A stretch of 64,000 nt of DNA from positions 62,001 through 126,000 of the forward strand of contig QHVH01000006.1 in assembly GCA_003222245.1 (NCBI GenBank). The letters are read 5' to 3'. The translations under genes and the position numbers were made by a program. Source of the DNA: Blastocatellia bacterium AA13 (lineage in GTDB: Bacteria > Acidobacteriota > Blastocatellia > UBA7656). How positions within the stretch are numbered: position 1 is the stretch's first letter; every line of letters starts with the position of its first letter. Shown here piece by piece: positions 16,789 through 24,853 of this stretch. The notes below the pieces were generated by a model. That model saw nothing but the letters and a program-made list of their open reading frames with translations. It was not told the origin of the DNA and ran no database searches.

Positions 16789-17910
16789 ATGAGTCACAAC
16801 CCGCGGCGTATATTGATGACCGCCGACACGATCGGCGGCGTTTGGAGCTACGCGATTGATCTTGTTCGAGGGCTCCAGGCCTACGGCGTCGAGGTGGCCG
16901 TAGCAACGATGGGAGCACGGCCTACACCCGAACAGCGAGACCAGATCGGCCGGCTCCCGAACACTACTCTGTTCGAGAGCGGCTACAAGCTCGAATGGAT
17001 GAATGATCCGTGGGAGGACGTCGCAAGGGCGGGCGAGTGGCTGCTCGAGATCGAGCGAGCATTCGGGCCCGACTGCATCCATCTGAACGGCTATGCGCAT
17101 GCCGCCCTGAACTGGCGAGCGCCCCACCTGGTCGTCGCGCATTCTTGCGTGTTGTCCTGGTGGGAAGCGGTCAGGGGAACATCCCTGCCTCCGGAGTGGA
17201 GCAGATACCGGCAAGAAGTAAGGCGCGGTCTTAGAGCGGCCGACACGGTTGTCGCTCCCACGAGGGCGATGCTGTCATCGCTTCACACGCACTACGGAAA
17301 CTTCGAGCACGGACGAGTAATTCCAAACGGGAGAAGCGCGGACTCCTACTCCATTGGAGACAAGCAGCCGTTCATATTGAGCGCGGGCCGCGTCTGGGAC
17401 AAGGCGAAGAACGTCTCCGCGCTTGAAGCAGCCGCGCCCGGTCTTGAATGGCCGGTTCTGATCGCCGGTGAGACCCGGCACCCCGACGGCGGCGGCGTCG
17501 AAGGCTCTAACCTGAAGCTGCTCGGCAGTCTCGCGCCTGAGACGCTTTCAACATTGATGGCGTCGGCATCGATCTTCGCGCTGCCGGCCCGGTATGAGCC
17601 GTTCGGACTCTCGATTCTGGAAGCGGCGCTTTCCGGCTGCGCGCTTGTGATCGGCGACATTCCCAGCCTTCGAGAGAATTGGGACGGAGCCGCCGAATTC
17701 GTGCAGCCCGACGACGCCGATCAATTGAGACGAACCTTGAACGCTCTGATCGAGGATCCCGCTCGACGAAGAGAGATCGCGAAGAGATCGGAATTGAGAG
17801 CGCTGGAGTTTATGCCGTCGCGAATGGTAGCCGGTTACTTGAGCACGTACGCATGGCTGCTCAGAGAGTTTGCGGGAAGAAAGGAGCAGATGACGGCGTG
17901 CGCTTCGTGA
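16789..17910 (+). CDS. Glycosyltransferase family 4 (GT-B fold)
   Basis: The N-terminal domain starts RRILMTADTIGGVWSYAIDLVRGL, the usual glycine-rich acceptor loop of GT4 enzymes. The C-terminal donor domain (about 195-360) has FILSAGRVWDKAKNV, then FALPARYEPFGLSILEAALSGCALV with the E-x7-E motif that binds the nucleotide sugar. 373 residues from this ATG, which follows AGAGGGGG by a few bases; an in-frame ATG at 16741 would add 16 residues and also has a GGGGAG upstream. The 3' end overlaps the next gene. A retaining glycosyltransferase of the cytoplasmic membrane face; donor unknown. Confidence 0.87.
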   Translation: MSHNPRRILMTADTIGGVWSYAIDLVRGLQAYGVEVAVATMGARPTPEQRDQIGRLPNTTLFESGYKLEWMNDPWEDVARAGEWLLEIERAFGPDCIHLNGYAHAALNWRAPHLVVAHSCVLSWWEAVRGTSLPPEWSRYRQEVRRGLRAADTVVAPTRAMLSSLHTHYGNFEHGRVIPNGRSADSYSIGDKQPFILSAGRVWDKAKNVSALEAAAPGLEWPVLIAGETRHPDGGGVEGSNLKLLGSLAPETLSTLMASASIFALPARYEPFGLSILEAALSGCALVIGDIPSLRENWDGAAEFVQPDDADQLRRTLNALIEDPARRREIAKRSELRALEFMPSRMVAGYLSTYAWLLREFAGRKEQMTACAS

Positions 17911-19001
17911 TGTTCTACCATTCGCTGGTTTCCGACTGGAATCACGGCAACGCGCACTTCCTGCGCGGCGTTTGCTCCGAGTTATTGTGGCGAGGGCACT
18001 CCGTGAAGGTCTACGAGCCGGCGGACGGATGGAGCCGGCGTACTTTAATAGCCGAGCACGGATTGGCCGCGCTCACGCGATTCAAGGAGGCCTATCCGGA
18101 GCTCGAAAGCACGCCATACGACGAAGCCTCTCTCGATCTTGATCAGGCTCTTGACGGCGCCGATCTGGTAATCGTCCACGAGTGGAACACGCACAGCCTG
18201 GTAAAAAAAGTCGGCAAGCACCGCGCAAATTCGAAGAAATATCGCCTGCTCTTTCATGACACTCATCACCGGTCGGTAAGCGATCCCGGCAGCATCTCCG
18301 CTTATGATCTCGAGCACTACGATGGGGTGCTTGCGTTTGGGGAGGTAATTCGCGAGACCTACGTTCGAGCGGGTTGGGCTCGCAGCGCGTGGACCTGGCA
18401 CGAAGCCGCCGACACGCGCGTCTTTCGGCCGCTTAAGAATTGCAAGATCGAGCGCGATCTTGTCTGGATCGGCAACTGGGGAGACGAAGAGCGCACGGCG
18501 GAGCTTCAGCAATTCCTGATCGATCCGGTGCGCCGCCTCGGATTGAAGGCCCGTGCGCACGGTGTCAGGTATCCGCGCCACGCAATCGACGAGTTGGCTT
18601 CCGCTGAAATTGAGTACCGCGGATGGGCTCCGAACCACGAGGTTCCGACGATCTTTGCAACCGCCGGCGCTACGGTTCACATTCCGCGGCGGCCTTATGT
18701 CGAAGCACTGCCCGGCATTCCTACGATAAGGGTGTTTGAAGCTCTCGCTTGCGGAATCCCGCTCGTCTGTTCCGAGTGGCGCGATGCCGAAGGGCTGTTC
18801 ACTCCCGGCAAGGACTACCTGTTGGCTCGGACTCCGGACGAGATGGAAAGTCATCTGCGGACCATCATCGCCGACAGGGAGTTTGCGGCGAAGCTCGCAA
18901 GCCAGGGCCGCGAGACGATTTTGAATCGTCATACGTGTTCGCATCGAGTCGACCAGCTCATGCGGATTTACCGCTCAATCGCTCCGGCAGCCGCGGCATA
19001 A
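17898..19001 (+). CDS. CgeB-like glycosyltransferase (first of four in tandem)
   Basis: 367 residues from a GTG 11 nt after AAGGAG, overlapping the GT4 gene by 13 nt; a longer upstream frame is only the shadow of that gene. The N-terminus FVMFYHSLVSDWNHGNAHFL, followed by RGVCSELLWRGHSVKVYEP, shares the pattern S-x-W-N-x-G-x-A-x3-RG-x6-RGH-x-V with the next three genes. The C-terminal half has the Glyco_trans_1_2 donor site: IPTIRVFEALACGIPLVCSEWRD, with E-x-x-x-CG. The family is named after Bacillus CgeB, a spore-coat glycosylation protein. Donor and acceptor are unknown. Confidence 0.82.
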   Translation: MRFVMFYHSLVSDWNHGNAHFLRGVCSELLWRGHSVKVYEPADGWSRRTLIAEHGLAALTRFKEAYPELESTPYDEASLDLDQALDGADLVIVHEWNTHSLVKKVGKHRANSKKYRLLFHDTHHRSVSDPGSISAYDLEHYDGVLAFGEVIRETYVRAGWARSAWTWHEAADTRVFRPLKNCKIERDLVWIGNWGDEERTAELQQFLIDPVRRLGLKARAHGVRYPRHAIDELASAEIEYRGWAPNHEVPTIFATAGATVHIPRRPYVEALPGIPTIRVFEALACGIPLVCSEWRDAEGLFTPGKDYLLARTPDEMESHLRTIIADREFAAKLASQGRETILNRHTCSHRVDQLMRIYRSIAPAAAA

Positions 19002-19007
19002 ATAAAT

Positions 19008-20102
19008 ATGAAAGCACGATTGAACATCAGCTTTTTCGGATCGAGCCTTGTCTCGGCGTACTGGAACGGCGCGGCTACTTACTATCGCGGCATCGTTAGA
19101 GCGCTGAGCGAACGAGGCCATCAAATCACTTTTTACGAGCCCGACGCATACGAGCGGCAGCAACACAGAGACATAGCCGATCCTGATTGGGCGAAGGTCG
19201 TAGTCTATCCGGCTGAGCGCGAGAGCGATGCGCTGGCGATGGTTGAAGCGGCAAGCCGCTGCGATGTGATCATCAAGGCCAGCGGCGTCGGCGTTTTTGA
19301 CGAGCTGCTCGAGCGCGCGGTGATCGAGTTGAGGAAACCCGGTTCCAGGGCGGTGTTCTGGGACGTCGACGCGCCGGCAACGCTCGATCGAATGCATCGC
19401 GACGCCGACGATCCATTCCTCTCGCTGATTCCAAAATACGATCTCGTTCTCACTTACGGCGGAGGCGATCCGGTAGTCAGCGCTTACAAAGAACTGGGCG
19501 CACGAGAATGCATACCGATCTATAACGCGCTCGATCCTGCTACTCATTATCGAGACCCGCTCGACTCCAGGTTCGAAGCCGATCTCGCGTTTCTCGGCAA
19601 TCGCCTTCCGGACCGTGAAGCGCGCGTTGAAGAATTCTTTCTCAAGCCGGCGTCGCTATTGCCCGATCGGCGGTTTCTGTTGGGCGGAACGGGCTGGCAC
19701 GACAAGAGTATTCCATCAAATGTGAAGTACCTGGGTCACGTCTATACCCACGAACACAACGCATTCAACTCGACGCCGCTGGCGGTGTTGAACATCAATC
19801 GCGAGAGCATGGCTCGATACGGTTTCTCGCCGCCGACTCGGATTTTCGAGGCCGCCGGAGCCGGCGCGTGTTTGATCACGGACATGTGGGAAGGGATCGA
19901 AGAATTTCTGGAACCCGGCTCGGAGGTTCTGGTCGCGCGCGACGGCAAAGACGTAGCCGAGCAGCTTGACGGTCTCACCGCGAAACGCGCTCTGACGATC
20001 GGCAATGCCGCTCACCGCAGGATTCTTGCCGAGCACACGTATGCTCACCGGGCCGCTCATGTAGAAGCCGTGCTCGGTTCGTGGATGGCAGCCGCGGTCT
20101 AA
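19008..20102 (+). CDS. CgeB-like glycosyltransferase (second of four)
   Basis: 364 residues. N-terminus: ISFFGSSLVSAYWNGAATYY, then RGIVRALSERGHQITFYEPD, which aligns with the neighbouring paralogues. The donor-site region is PPTRIFEAAGAGACLITDMW, followed by EGIEEFLEPGSEVLVA. The C-terminus has the ILAEHTYAHRA helix, also found in the paralogues as HTSRHRA and HTSDSRA. No signal peptide or membrane helix, so cytoplasmic. It starts 6 nt after the previous gene. Confidence 0.83.
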   Translation: MKARLNISFFGSSLVSAYWNGAATYYRGIVRALSERGHQITFYEPDAYERQQHRDIADPDWAKVVVYPAERESDALAMVEAASRCDVIIKASGVGVFDELLERAVIELRKPGSRAVFWDVDAPATLDRMHRDADDPFLSLIPKYDLVLTYGGGDPVVSAYKELGARECIPIYNALDPATHYRDPLDSRFEADLAFLGNRLPDREARVEEFFLKPASLLPDRRFLLGGTGWHDKSIPSNVKYLGHVYTHEHNAFNSTPLAVLNINRESMARYGFSPPTRIFEAAGAGACLITDMWEGIEEFLEPGSEVLVARDGKDVAEQLDGLTAKRALTIGNAAHRRILAEHTYAHRAAHVEAVLGSWMAAAV

Positions 20103-20113
20103 AGGGGAACGAA

Positions 20114-21316
20114 ATGAAGGAATTTACAGGAGACATCGCCGAATCTCTCGATGGGTTTGCTGACGGAGTTCCCGGCAATCCTGGAATGAAAATAATAATA
20201 CTGGGCTTGTCGATAACGTCGTCGTGGGGCAACGGACACGCAACCACTTATCGAGGGCTTGTGCGAGAGCTCTCGTTGCGGGGCCACGACGTGTTATTTC
20301 TCGAGCGCGATCAGGAATGGTACGCCTCGAACCGCGATCAGCCGGTTGCGGCATATGGCCGCGTCGAGCTTTATCGAGATCTGACCGAGTTGAAGAGCCA
20401 TTACATCGGACAGGTGCGGAGCGCGGACCTTGTGATCGTCGGCTCCTACGTACCCGAAGGCAAAGAGATCGGCGATTGGGTCACGCGAATCACGAAGGGT
20501 GTGAGCGCTTTTTACGATATCGATACGCCGGTGACCGTATCCAAGCTGGAGAACGGCGGTTTGGATTATCTCTCGGGCTCGTTAATTCCTCGCTATGACC
20601 TCTATCTCTCATTCACGGGCGGACCGCTGCTTGAGTACATCGAAGATCGATTCGAAGCTCGAATGGTGAGGCCGCTGTATTGCTCGGTCGACGCCGAGAA
20701 TTATTATGAGGAAGAGCGGCCGCTGAAATGGGATCTGGGTTATATGGGCACCTACAGCACGGATCGGCAGCCGGTCCTTGATGCGTTGATGCTGGATTGC
20801 GCTCGCGAATGGTCCGCCGGCCGCTTTGTTGTCGCGGGGCCGCAGTACCCCGACGGCATCGACTGGCCTTCGAACGTGGAACGCGTAGTTCATCTTCCGC
20901 CGTCGATGCATCGCGAGTTTTATAACTCGCAAAGGTTCACGCTGAACGTGACGCGGGCGCTGATGGCGGCGGTCGGGCATTCGCCCAGCGTGAGGCTGTT
21001 CGAAGCGGCAGCTTGCGCTACGCCCATCGTCAGCGATGCCTGGCCGGGGCTCGATCTTTTTTTCAAACCGGACGATGAAATTCTTATCGCCGAATCAGGC
21101 GAACAGGTGATGGATAGCCTGCGCAATATCCCGGAACAGGAGCGAATTGCAATCGGGCGTCGCGGACGGGCGCGAGTTCTGGCAAGCCACACCTCCCGCC
21201 ATCGCGCCGTCGAGCTCGAAGGTTACGTGTTGGAGCTGATGAACAAGCAGCAGCCGATCGGGTCTAATTATGAAGCTTGTGATATTCGGGCTTACGATAA
21301 CCTCGTCGTGGGGTAA
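20114..21316 (+). CDS. CgeB-like glycosyltransferase (third of four)
   Basis: 400 residues from the ATG after AAGGGG. The first ~24 residues (KEFTGDIAESLDGFADG...) precede the conserved core IIILGLSITSSWGNGHATTY, then RGLVRELSLRGHDVLFLERD, so translation might also start at 20186. The donor site is SVRLFEAAACATPIVSDAW, PGLDLFFKPDDEILIA. Its closest relative in the window is the next gene: their first ~45 core residues are largely identical. The last 47 nt overlap that gene, and the C-terminal ~15 residues are simply its leader read in another frame. Confidence 0.83.
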   Translation: MKEFTGDIAESLDGFADGVPGNPGMKIIILGLSITSSWGNGHATTYRGLVRELSLRGHDVLFLERDQEWYASNRDQPVAAYGRVELYRDLTELKSHYIGQVRSADLVIVGSYVPEGKEIGDWVTRITKGVSAFYDIDTPVTVSKLENGGLDYLSGSLIPRYDLYLSFTGGPLLEYIEDRFEARMVRPLYCSVDAENYYEEERPLKWDLGYMGTYSTDRQPVLDALMLDCAREWSAGRFVVAGPQYPDGIDWPSNVERVVHLPPSMHREFYNSQRFTLNVTRALMAAVGHSPSVRLFEAAACATPIVSDAWPGLDLFFKPDDEILIAESGEQVMDSLRNIPEQERIAIGRRGRARVLASHTSRHRAVELEGYVLELMNKQQPIGSNYEACDIRAYDNLVVG

Positions 21317-22352
21317 TGGACACGCGACCCTCTGGCGAGGATTGTGCCGGGCGCTTGGCAGGCGAGGCCATCAGGTCGTGTTCTATGAGCGCGATGTCCC
21401 CTATTATGCGGCCCACCGCGATCCGGTCGAATTGGCCGGCACTACTATTCGGCTGTACTCGAGTTGGGATGAGATTCGCGACCGCGCACGGACGGATGCC
21501 ATGGACGCCGATCTTGCGATGGTGACCTCTTATTGTCCGGACGGTCTCGCCGCATCCGAGCTGGTCCTTTCAGAGTGCAGGCGGCTGCGTGTCTTTTACG
21601 ATATGGACACGCCGATAACTCTCGAACGCTTTATGCGCGGCGAGTCGGTTCCGTACATCGGCGCGCGGGCGTTGCGAGATTTCGATCTGGTGCTGAGCTT
21701 CACCGGAGGCGGGGCGCTCGATGCGCTTAGAGAGCGCCTCGGCGCTCGCCGAGTGGCGCCGTTTTACGGAAGCGTCGATCCCGAGACTCACGCGAATGTG
21801 AGTTCAGTTGATGACTACCGATGCGATATGTCGTATCTCGGTACTTATGCCGCGGATCGCCAGGCCGCGCTCGATGCTTTTTTCCTGGATCCATCGGACC
21901 AACTCTCCGATCAGAAATTCGTGCTCGGAGGCGCGCTGTATCCGGCGGCGTTCCCGTGGCGAAAGAATATCTTCTTCGTGGGTCACGTGAGCCCGCCTAA
22001 GCATCCCGCTTTCTATTGTTCGTCTCGGCTGACATTGAACATCACGCGTGGAGCGATGGCGCGAATGGGATTCTGTCCGTCAGGCAGGCTCTTCGAAGCG
22101 GCGGCCTGCGGCGTTCCGGTCCTGAGCGATTGGTGGGAAGGTCTCGATCAATTTTTTCTGCCCGATTCGGAGATACTGTTGGCAAGAACTTCGAACGATG
22201 TTGTGCGCGCATTGAATATGCCGGCTGAAGATCTGGCTGCAATCGGCAGGGCTGCTCGCGAGCGAGCGCTTGCCTGCCACACTTCGGATAGTCGCGCCGG
22301 CGAACTCGAAAAGATCATGGATTCGGCCCGCTCCGCAGCGGCTGCGATTTAA
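21270..22352 (+). CDS. CgeB-like glycosyltransferase (fourth of four)
   Basis: 360 residues. VIFGLTITSSWGNGHATLW, then RGLCRALGRRGHQVVFYERD, repeats the core of the preceding gene. The donor site is SGRLFEAAACGVPVLSDWW, EGLDQFFLPDSEILLA. The internal motif DMDTPITLERF matches DIDTPVTVSKL in the third paralogue, so these two arose by a recent tandem duplication compared with the first two. It is followed after 12 nt by the nucleotidyltransferase gene. Confidence 0.84.
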   Translation: MKLVIFGLTITSSWGNGHATLWRGLCRALGRRGHQVVFYERDVPYYAAHRDPVELAGTTIRLYSSWDEIRDRARTDAMDADLAMVTSYCPDGLAASELVLSECRRLRVFYDMDTPITLERFMRGESVPYIGARALRDFDLVLSFTGGGALDALRERLGARRVAPFYGSVDPETHANVSSVDDYRCDMSYLGTYAADRQAALDAFFLDPSDQLSDQKFVLGGALYPAAFPWRKNIFFVGHVSPPKHPAFYCSSRLTLNITRGAMARMGFCPSGRLFEAAACGVPVLSDWWEGLDQFFLPDSEILLARTSNDVVRALNMPAEDLAAIGRAARERALACHTSDSRAGELEKIMDSARSAAAAI

Positions 22353-22364
22353 GGAGGAGGCGTT

Positions 22365-23144
22365 ATGTTGGGCATCATTCCCGCCGCGGGCGCCGGAACC
22401 CGGATACAGCCGTTGGGCTTTTCAAAAGAACTACTGCCGGTCGGGAGTAGACGTGAAGCCGACACCGAGCGGCCGCGCGCCGTCAGCGAGTACATAGTCG
22501 AGCGGATGATCCTGGCCGGCGCCACAACGCTCTGCTTCGTAATCTCGCCCGGCAAATCGGACATACTCGAATACTACGGAGGGAAGATAGGCTCGACCGA
22601 TATCTGCTACGTCGTTCAGCCTACTCCGTCTGGATTATGCGACGCGATTTTTCGCGCGCTTCCGTTGGTAAAGCCCGCGGACAGCATCGTGATCGGCCTG
22701 CCGGACACAATCTGGTTTCCTGAAAATGGACTGCAGTTGCTTCCCGACGACCTCTTGTCGTTCCTCCTTTTTCCGGTCAAAGACCCTTCACTATTCGACG
22801 CGGTTGTCACGAACGACGACGGCGGCGTCCTCGAGATTCAAGTGAAACGGCAGGACGCTCAATCGTCATGGGTTTGGGGAGCGTTCAAGATGCCCGGCAG
22901 CGTCCTGCTTGAGCTTCACGCCCTTTGGACCGAGCGGGACCGCGGCGATGAATACGCGGGAACGTTGGTCAATGCTTATCTCGCGCGAGGTGGAAAAGCT
23001 TCCGCTGTTCGCGGCGGTCAGGCCTATGTGGACGTGGGGACGCTCAGGGGTTATCGAGCAGCGATCGATCTGCTCAACAGCAGTTTGAGGCCTCGCTTAA
23101 CGCCGGCCCCGCTGACCGTGGGGCAGGGCAGTCACGCAATATAA
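22365..23144 (+). CDS. Sugar-phosphate nucleotidyltransferase
   Basis: 259 residues with the nucleotidyltransferase signature at the N-terminus, GIIPAAGAGTRIQPLGFSKELLPVG (G-x-G-T-R then K for the phosphates), IVERMILAGATTLCFVISPGKSDIL, and GLPDTIW, whose aspartate binds Mg2+. Such enzymes form NDP-sugars from a sugar 1-phosphate and NTP (RfbA/GalU-like). It lacks the long C-terminal domains of bifunctional GlmU types. Start set by AAGGAGGAGG 5 nt upstream. Likely supplies the donor used by the neighbouring transferases; the base and sugar are not decidable. Confidence 0.85.
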   Translation: MLGIIPAAGAGTRIQPLGFSKELLPVGSRREADTERPRAVSEYIVERMILAGATTLCFVISPGKSDILEYYGGKIGSTDICYVVQPTPSGLCDAIFRALPLVKPADSIVIGLPDTIWFPENGLQLLPDDLLSFLLFPVKDPSLFDAVVTNDDGGVLEIQVKRQDAQSSWVWGAFKMPGSVLLELHALWTERDRGDEYAGTLVNAYLARGGKASAVRGGQAYVDVGTLRGYRAAIDLLNSSLRPRLTPAPLTVGQGSHAI

Positions 23145-23153
23145 GGAGCCGGT

Positions 23154-23948
23154 TTGGAACAAGAGTTGGAGATATCCGCGATGGCGAACGGCACATTCTC
23201 ACGCGAAGAAATCGAGAAGCGGGTGCGCGGTCTTGGGGAATGGTTTCATAACCTGGATCTCGACGGCGTGCCGACCGCGCCCAATCACTTTCTCGGTGAC
23301 TACCCGAACGTGAAGTGGCGGCAGTTCGCTCACGCGATACCGGAGAGTCTCGAGGGGAAAACGGTTCTGGATATCGGATGCAATGCGGGATTCTATTCGA
23401 TGGAGATGAAGCGCCGGGGCGCGGATCGCGTGGTCGGAATCGATTTCGACGAGGCGTATCTGGCGCAGGCGCGCTTCGCCGCTCAGGTGGGAGGCTTCGA
23501 CATCGAGTTCAGAAAACTGTCGGTGTACGACGTCGCCGAGCTGCGCGAGCAGTTTGATCTCGTGATCTTCATGGGAGTCTTTTACCATCTGCGGCATCCG
23601 CTTCTTGCCCTCGATCTGATTCACGAACACGTCGCCAGGGACTTGCTGGTTTTTCAGTCGATGCTCAGGGGATCCGACGAATCTGAAGAGCTTGTCGAAT
23701 ACGATTTCTGGGAGAAGAAAATATTCGAAAAGCCCGCCTTTCCTCGAATGTTTTTTATCGAGAAGAGATACGGCGGCGATCCGACGAACTGGTGGATACC
23801 CAATCGAGCTTGCGCTGAAGCGATGCTGAGAAGCTCGGGATTCGAAATCCTGAGCCATCCCGAACAAGAAGTTTTTATCTGTAGGCGCAAGGCGATGCCT
23901 GACGGGCCTCGCCCCATTTATGCGGCCATGCGGAGGGACGATGGTTGA
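23154..23948 (+). CDS. SAM-dependent methyltransferase, CmoB-like (TIGR04290 type)
   Basis: 264 codons with a TTG start 5 nt after AAGGAG; an in-frame ATG at 23181 is possible. The core has the SAM motif KTVLDIGCNAGFYSMEMKRRGA (about residue 68), VGIDFDEAYLAQA and VIFMGVFYHLRHPLLALDLI. The N-terminal helix ending in GEWFHNLDLDGV and the trailing NWWIPNRACAEAMLRSSGFEI match CmoB-like tRNA wobble-uridine carboxymethyltransferases and, from memory, the related family TIGR04290 that sits in glycosyltransferase clusters. In this context a small-molecule or glycan substrate is more likely than tRNA. It overlaps the next gene by 8 nt. Confidence 0.8.
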   Translation: MEQELEISAMANGTFSREEIEKRVRGLGEWFHNLDLDGVPTAPNHFLGDYPNVKWRQFAHAIPESLEGKTVLDIGCNAGFYSMEMKRRGADRVVGIDFDEAYLAQARFAAQVGGFDIEFRKLSVYDVAELREQFDLVIFMGVFYHLRHPLLALDLIHEHVARDLLVFQSMLRGSDESEELVEYDFWEKKIFEKPAFPRMFFIEKRYGGDPTNWWIPNRACAEAMLRSSGFEILSHPEQEVFICRRKAMPDGPRPIYAAMRRDDG

Positions 23949-24828
23949 AGCCGTGATGTTTTGGAACGAACCCAATAACAAGTCACATTGGGATTTCGAA
24001 CTCGATCCGGAATGGACAATGTATGCCGAGATGACGAAACTGGCCGCCGAAGCCGTTAAATCCGAGAACCCCCGGCTTACCGGCGTGCTGGGCGGAATCT
24101 CGCCCATCGATCCCAGGTTCATCGCTAATATGCGTGCGCAAGGCGTCCTGGATTATGTCGACGCGGTTGCACTGCACGGGTTCCCGCTCGATTGGAACCA
24201 TTGGAATATAAATGAATGGCCGGATCGGATCAGCGAGATAAAGGAAGTCACTTCGCTGCCGATCTGGATTTCGGAAGTCGGCGTGTCTACGTTCGGCGCG
24301 GAAGAGGTACAGGAGTTCGGCCTCAAGCGAACGGCGGAGTTGTTGATCGGCCGCGGAGAGCGAATCCATTGGTACAGCCTATTTGATCTGCCGAAGGACT
24401 GGCCGGCTACGACCCGCCATCGCGAGGCGGAGGGCTCCTCCTACTATCGCCATTTTTATATGGGGTTGATACGGGAAGATGGGGTTGCAAAGCGAGCGCT
24501 CGGGCTCTTCGCGGACTACACGCCCGACCTTGGCTTGTGCCAGTGGTTTCACTTCGAGGATCACCGGCTGGACGAAGGGGTCAGGTGGCTTCGCAAATTG
24601 GGCGTCAAACATCTTCGAACCGGCCTTAGCTGGGCCGACAGCATGCGGCCGTATGCCTTAAAGTGGTTTGACCGCCAGATGAAGGCCCTCGAAGAGTTCA
24701 ACGTCACCGTGACGTTTTGCTTTACGCCGGAGTCTCACGGAATCCAGCCTCATCACACGAGCCCGCCCCGCAACAATGAAGAGTTCGCCGACTTTTGCGC
24801 TCAGATGACTCGGCGATACGCTTGTTGA
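23941..24828 (+). CDS. Clan GH-A-like glycoside hydrolase with apparently circularly permuted TIM barrel
   Basis: 295 residues. The acid/base-type motif VMFWNEPNN occurs at residue ~7, where clan GH-A enzymes have it at the end of strand 4, usually past residue 130. The nucleophile-type motif LPIWISEVGVST (strand 7) follows near residue 118 and HWYSLFDLP (strand 8) near 147. After that the chain continues with what should be strands 1-3: LCQWFHFEDHRLDEGVRWL, VKHLRTGLSWAD and NVTVTFCFTPESHG, ending at FADFCAQMTRRYA, exactly where a normal chain would lead into WNEPN. The total is one complete barrel, so the fold is probably intact. Activity (xylosidase-like?) is inferred. Starts 4 nt after GGAGG, overlapping the methyltransferase gene. 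Confidence 0.72.
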   Translation: MVEAVMFWNEPNNKSHWDFELDPEWTMYAEMTKLAAEAVKSENPRLTGVLGGISPIDPRFIANMRAQGVLDYVDAVALHGFPLDWNHWNINEWPDRISEIKEVTSLPIWISEVGVSTFGAEEVQEFGLKRTAELLIGRGERIHWYSLFDLPKDWPATTRHREAEGSSYYRHFYMGLIREDGVAKRALGLFADYTPDLGLCQWFHFEDHRLDEGVRWLRKLGVKHLRTGLSWADSMRPYALKWFDRQMKALEEFNVTVTFCFTPESHGIQPHHTSPPRNNEEFADFCAQMTRRYAC

Positions 24829-24853
24829 GTTTCGTGATACAGAAGGAGAGCAC

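Noticed and set aside
18045-18944. Antisense 299-codon frame opposite a CgeB-like gene
   Set aside because: Shadow of the real gene; no start signal or protein motif.
23199-24122. Minus-strand 307-codon frame over the methyltransferase and hydrolase genes
   Set aside because: It spans two well supported coding genes in the opposite direction and lacks any domain pattern.
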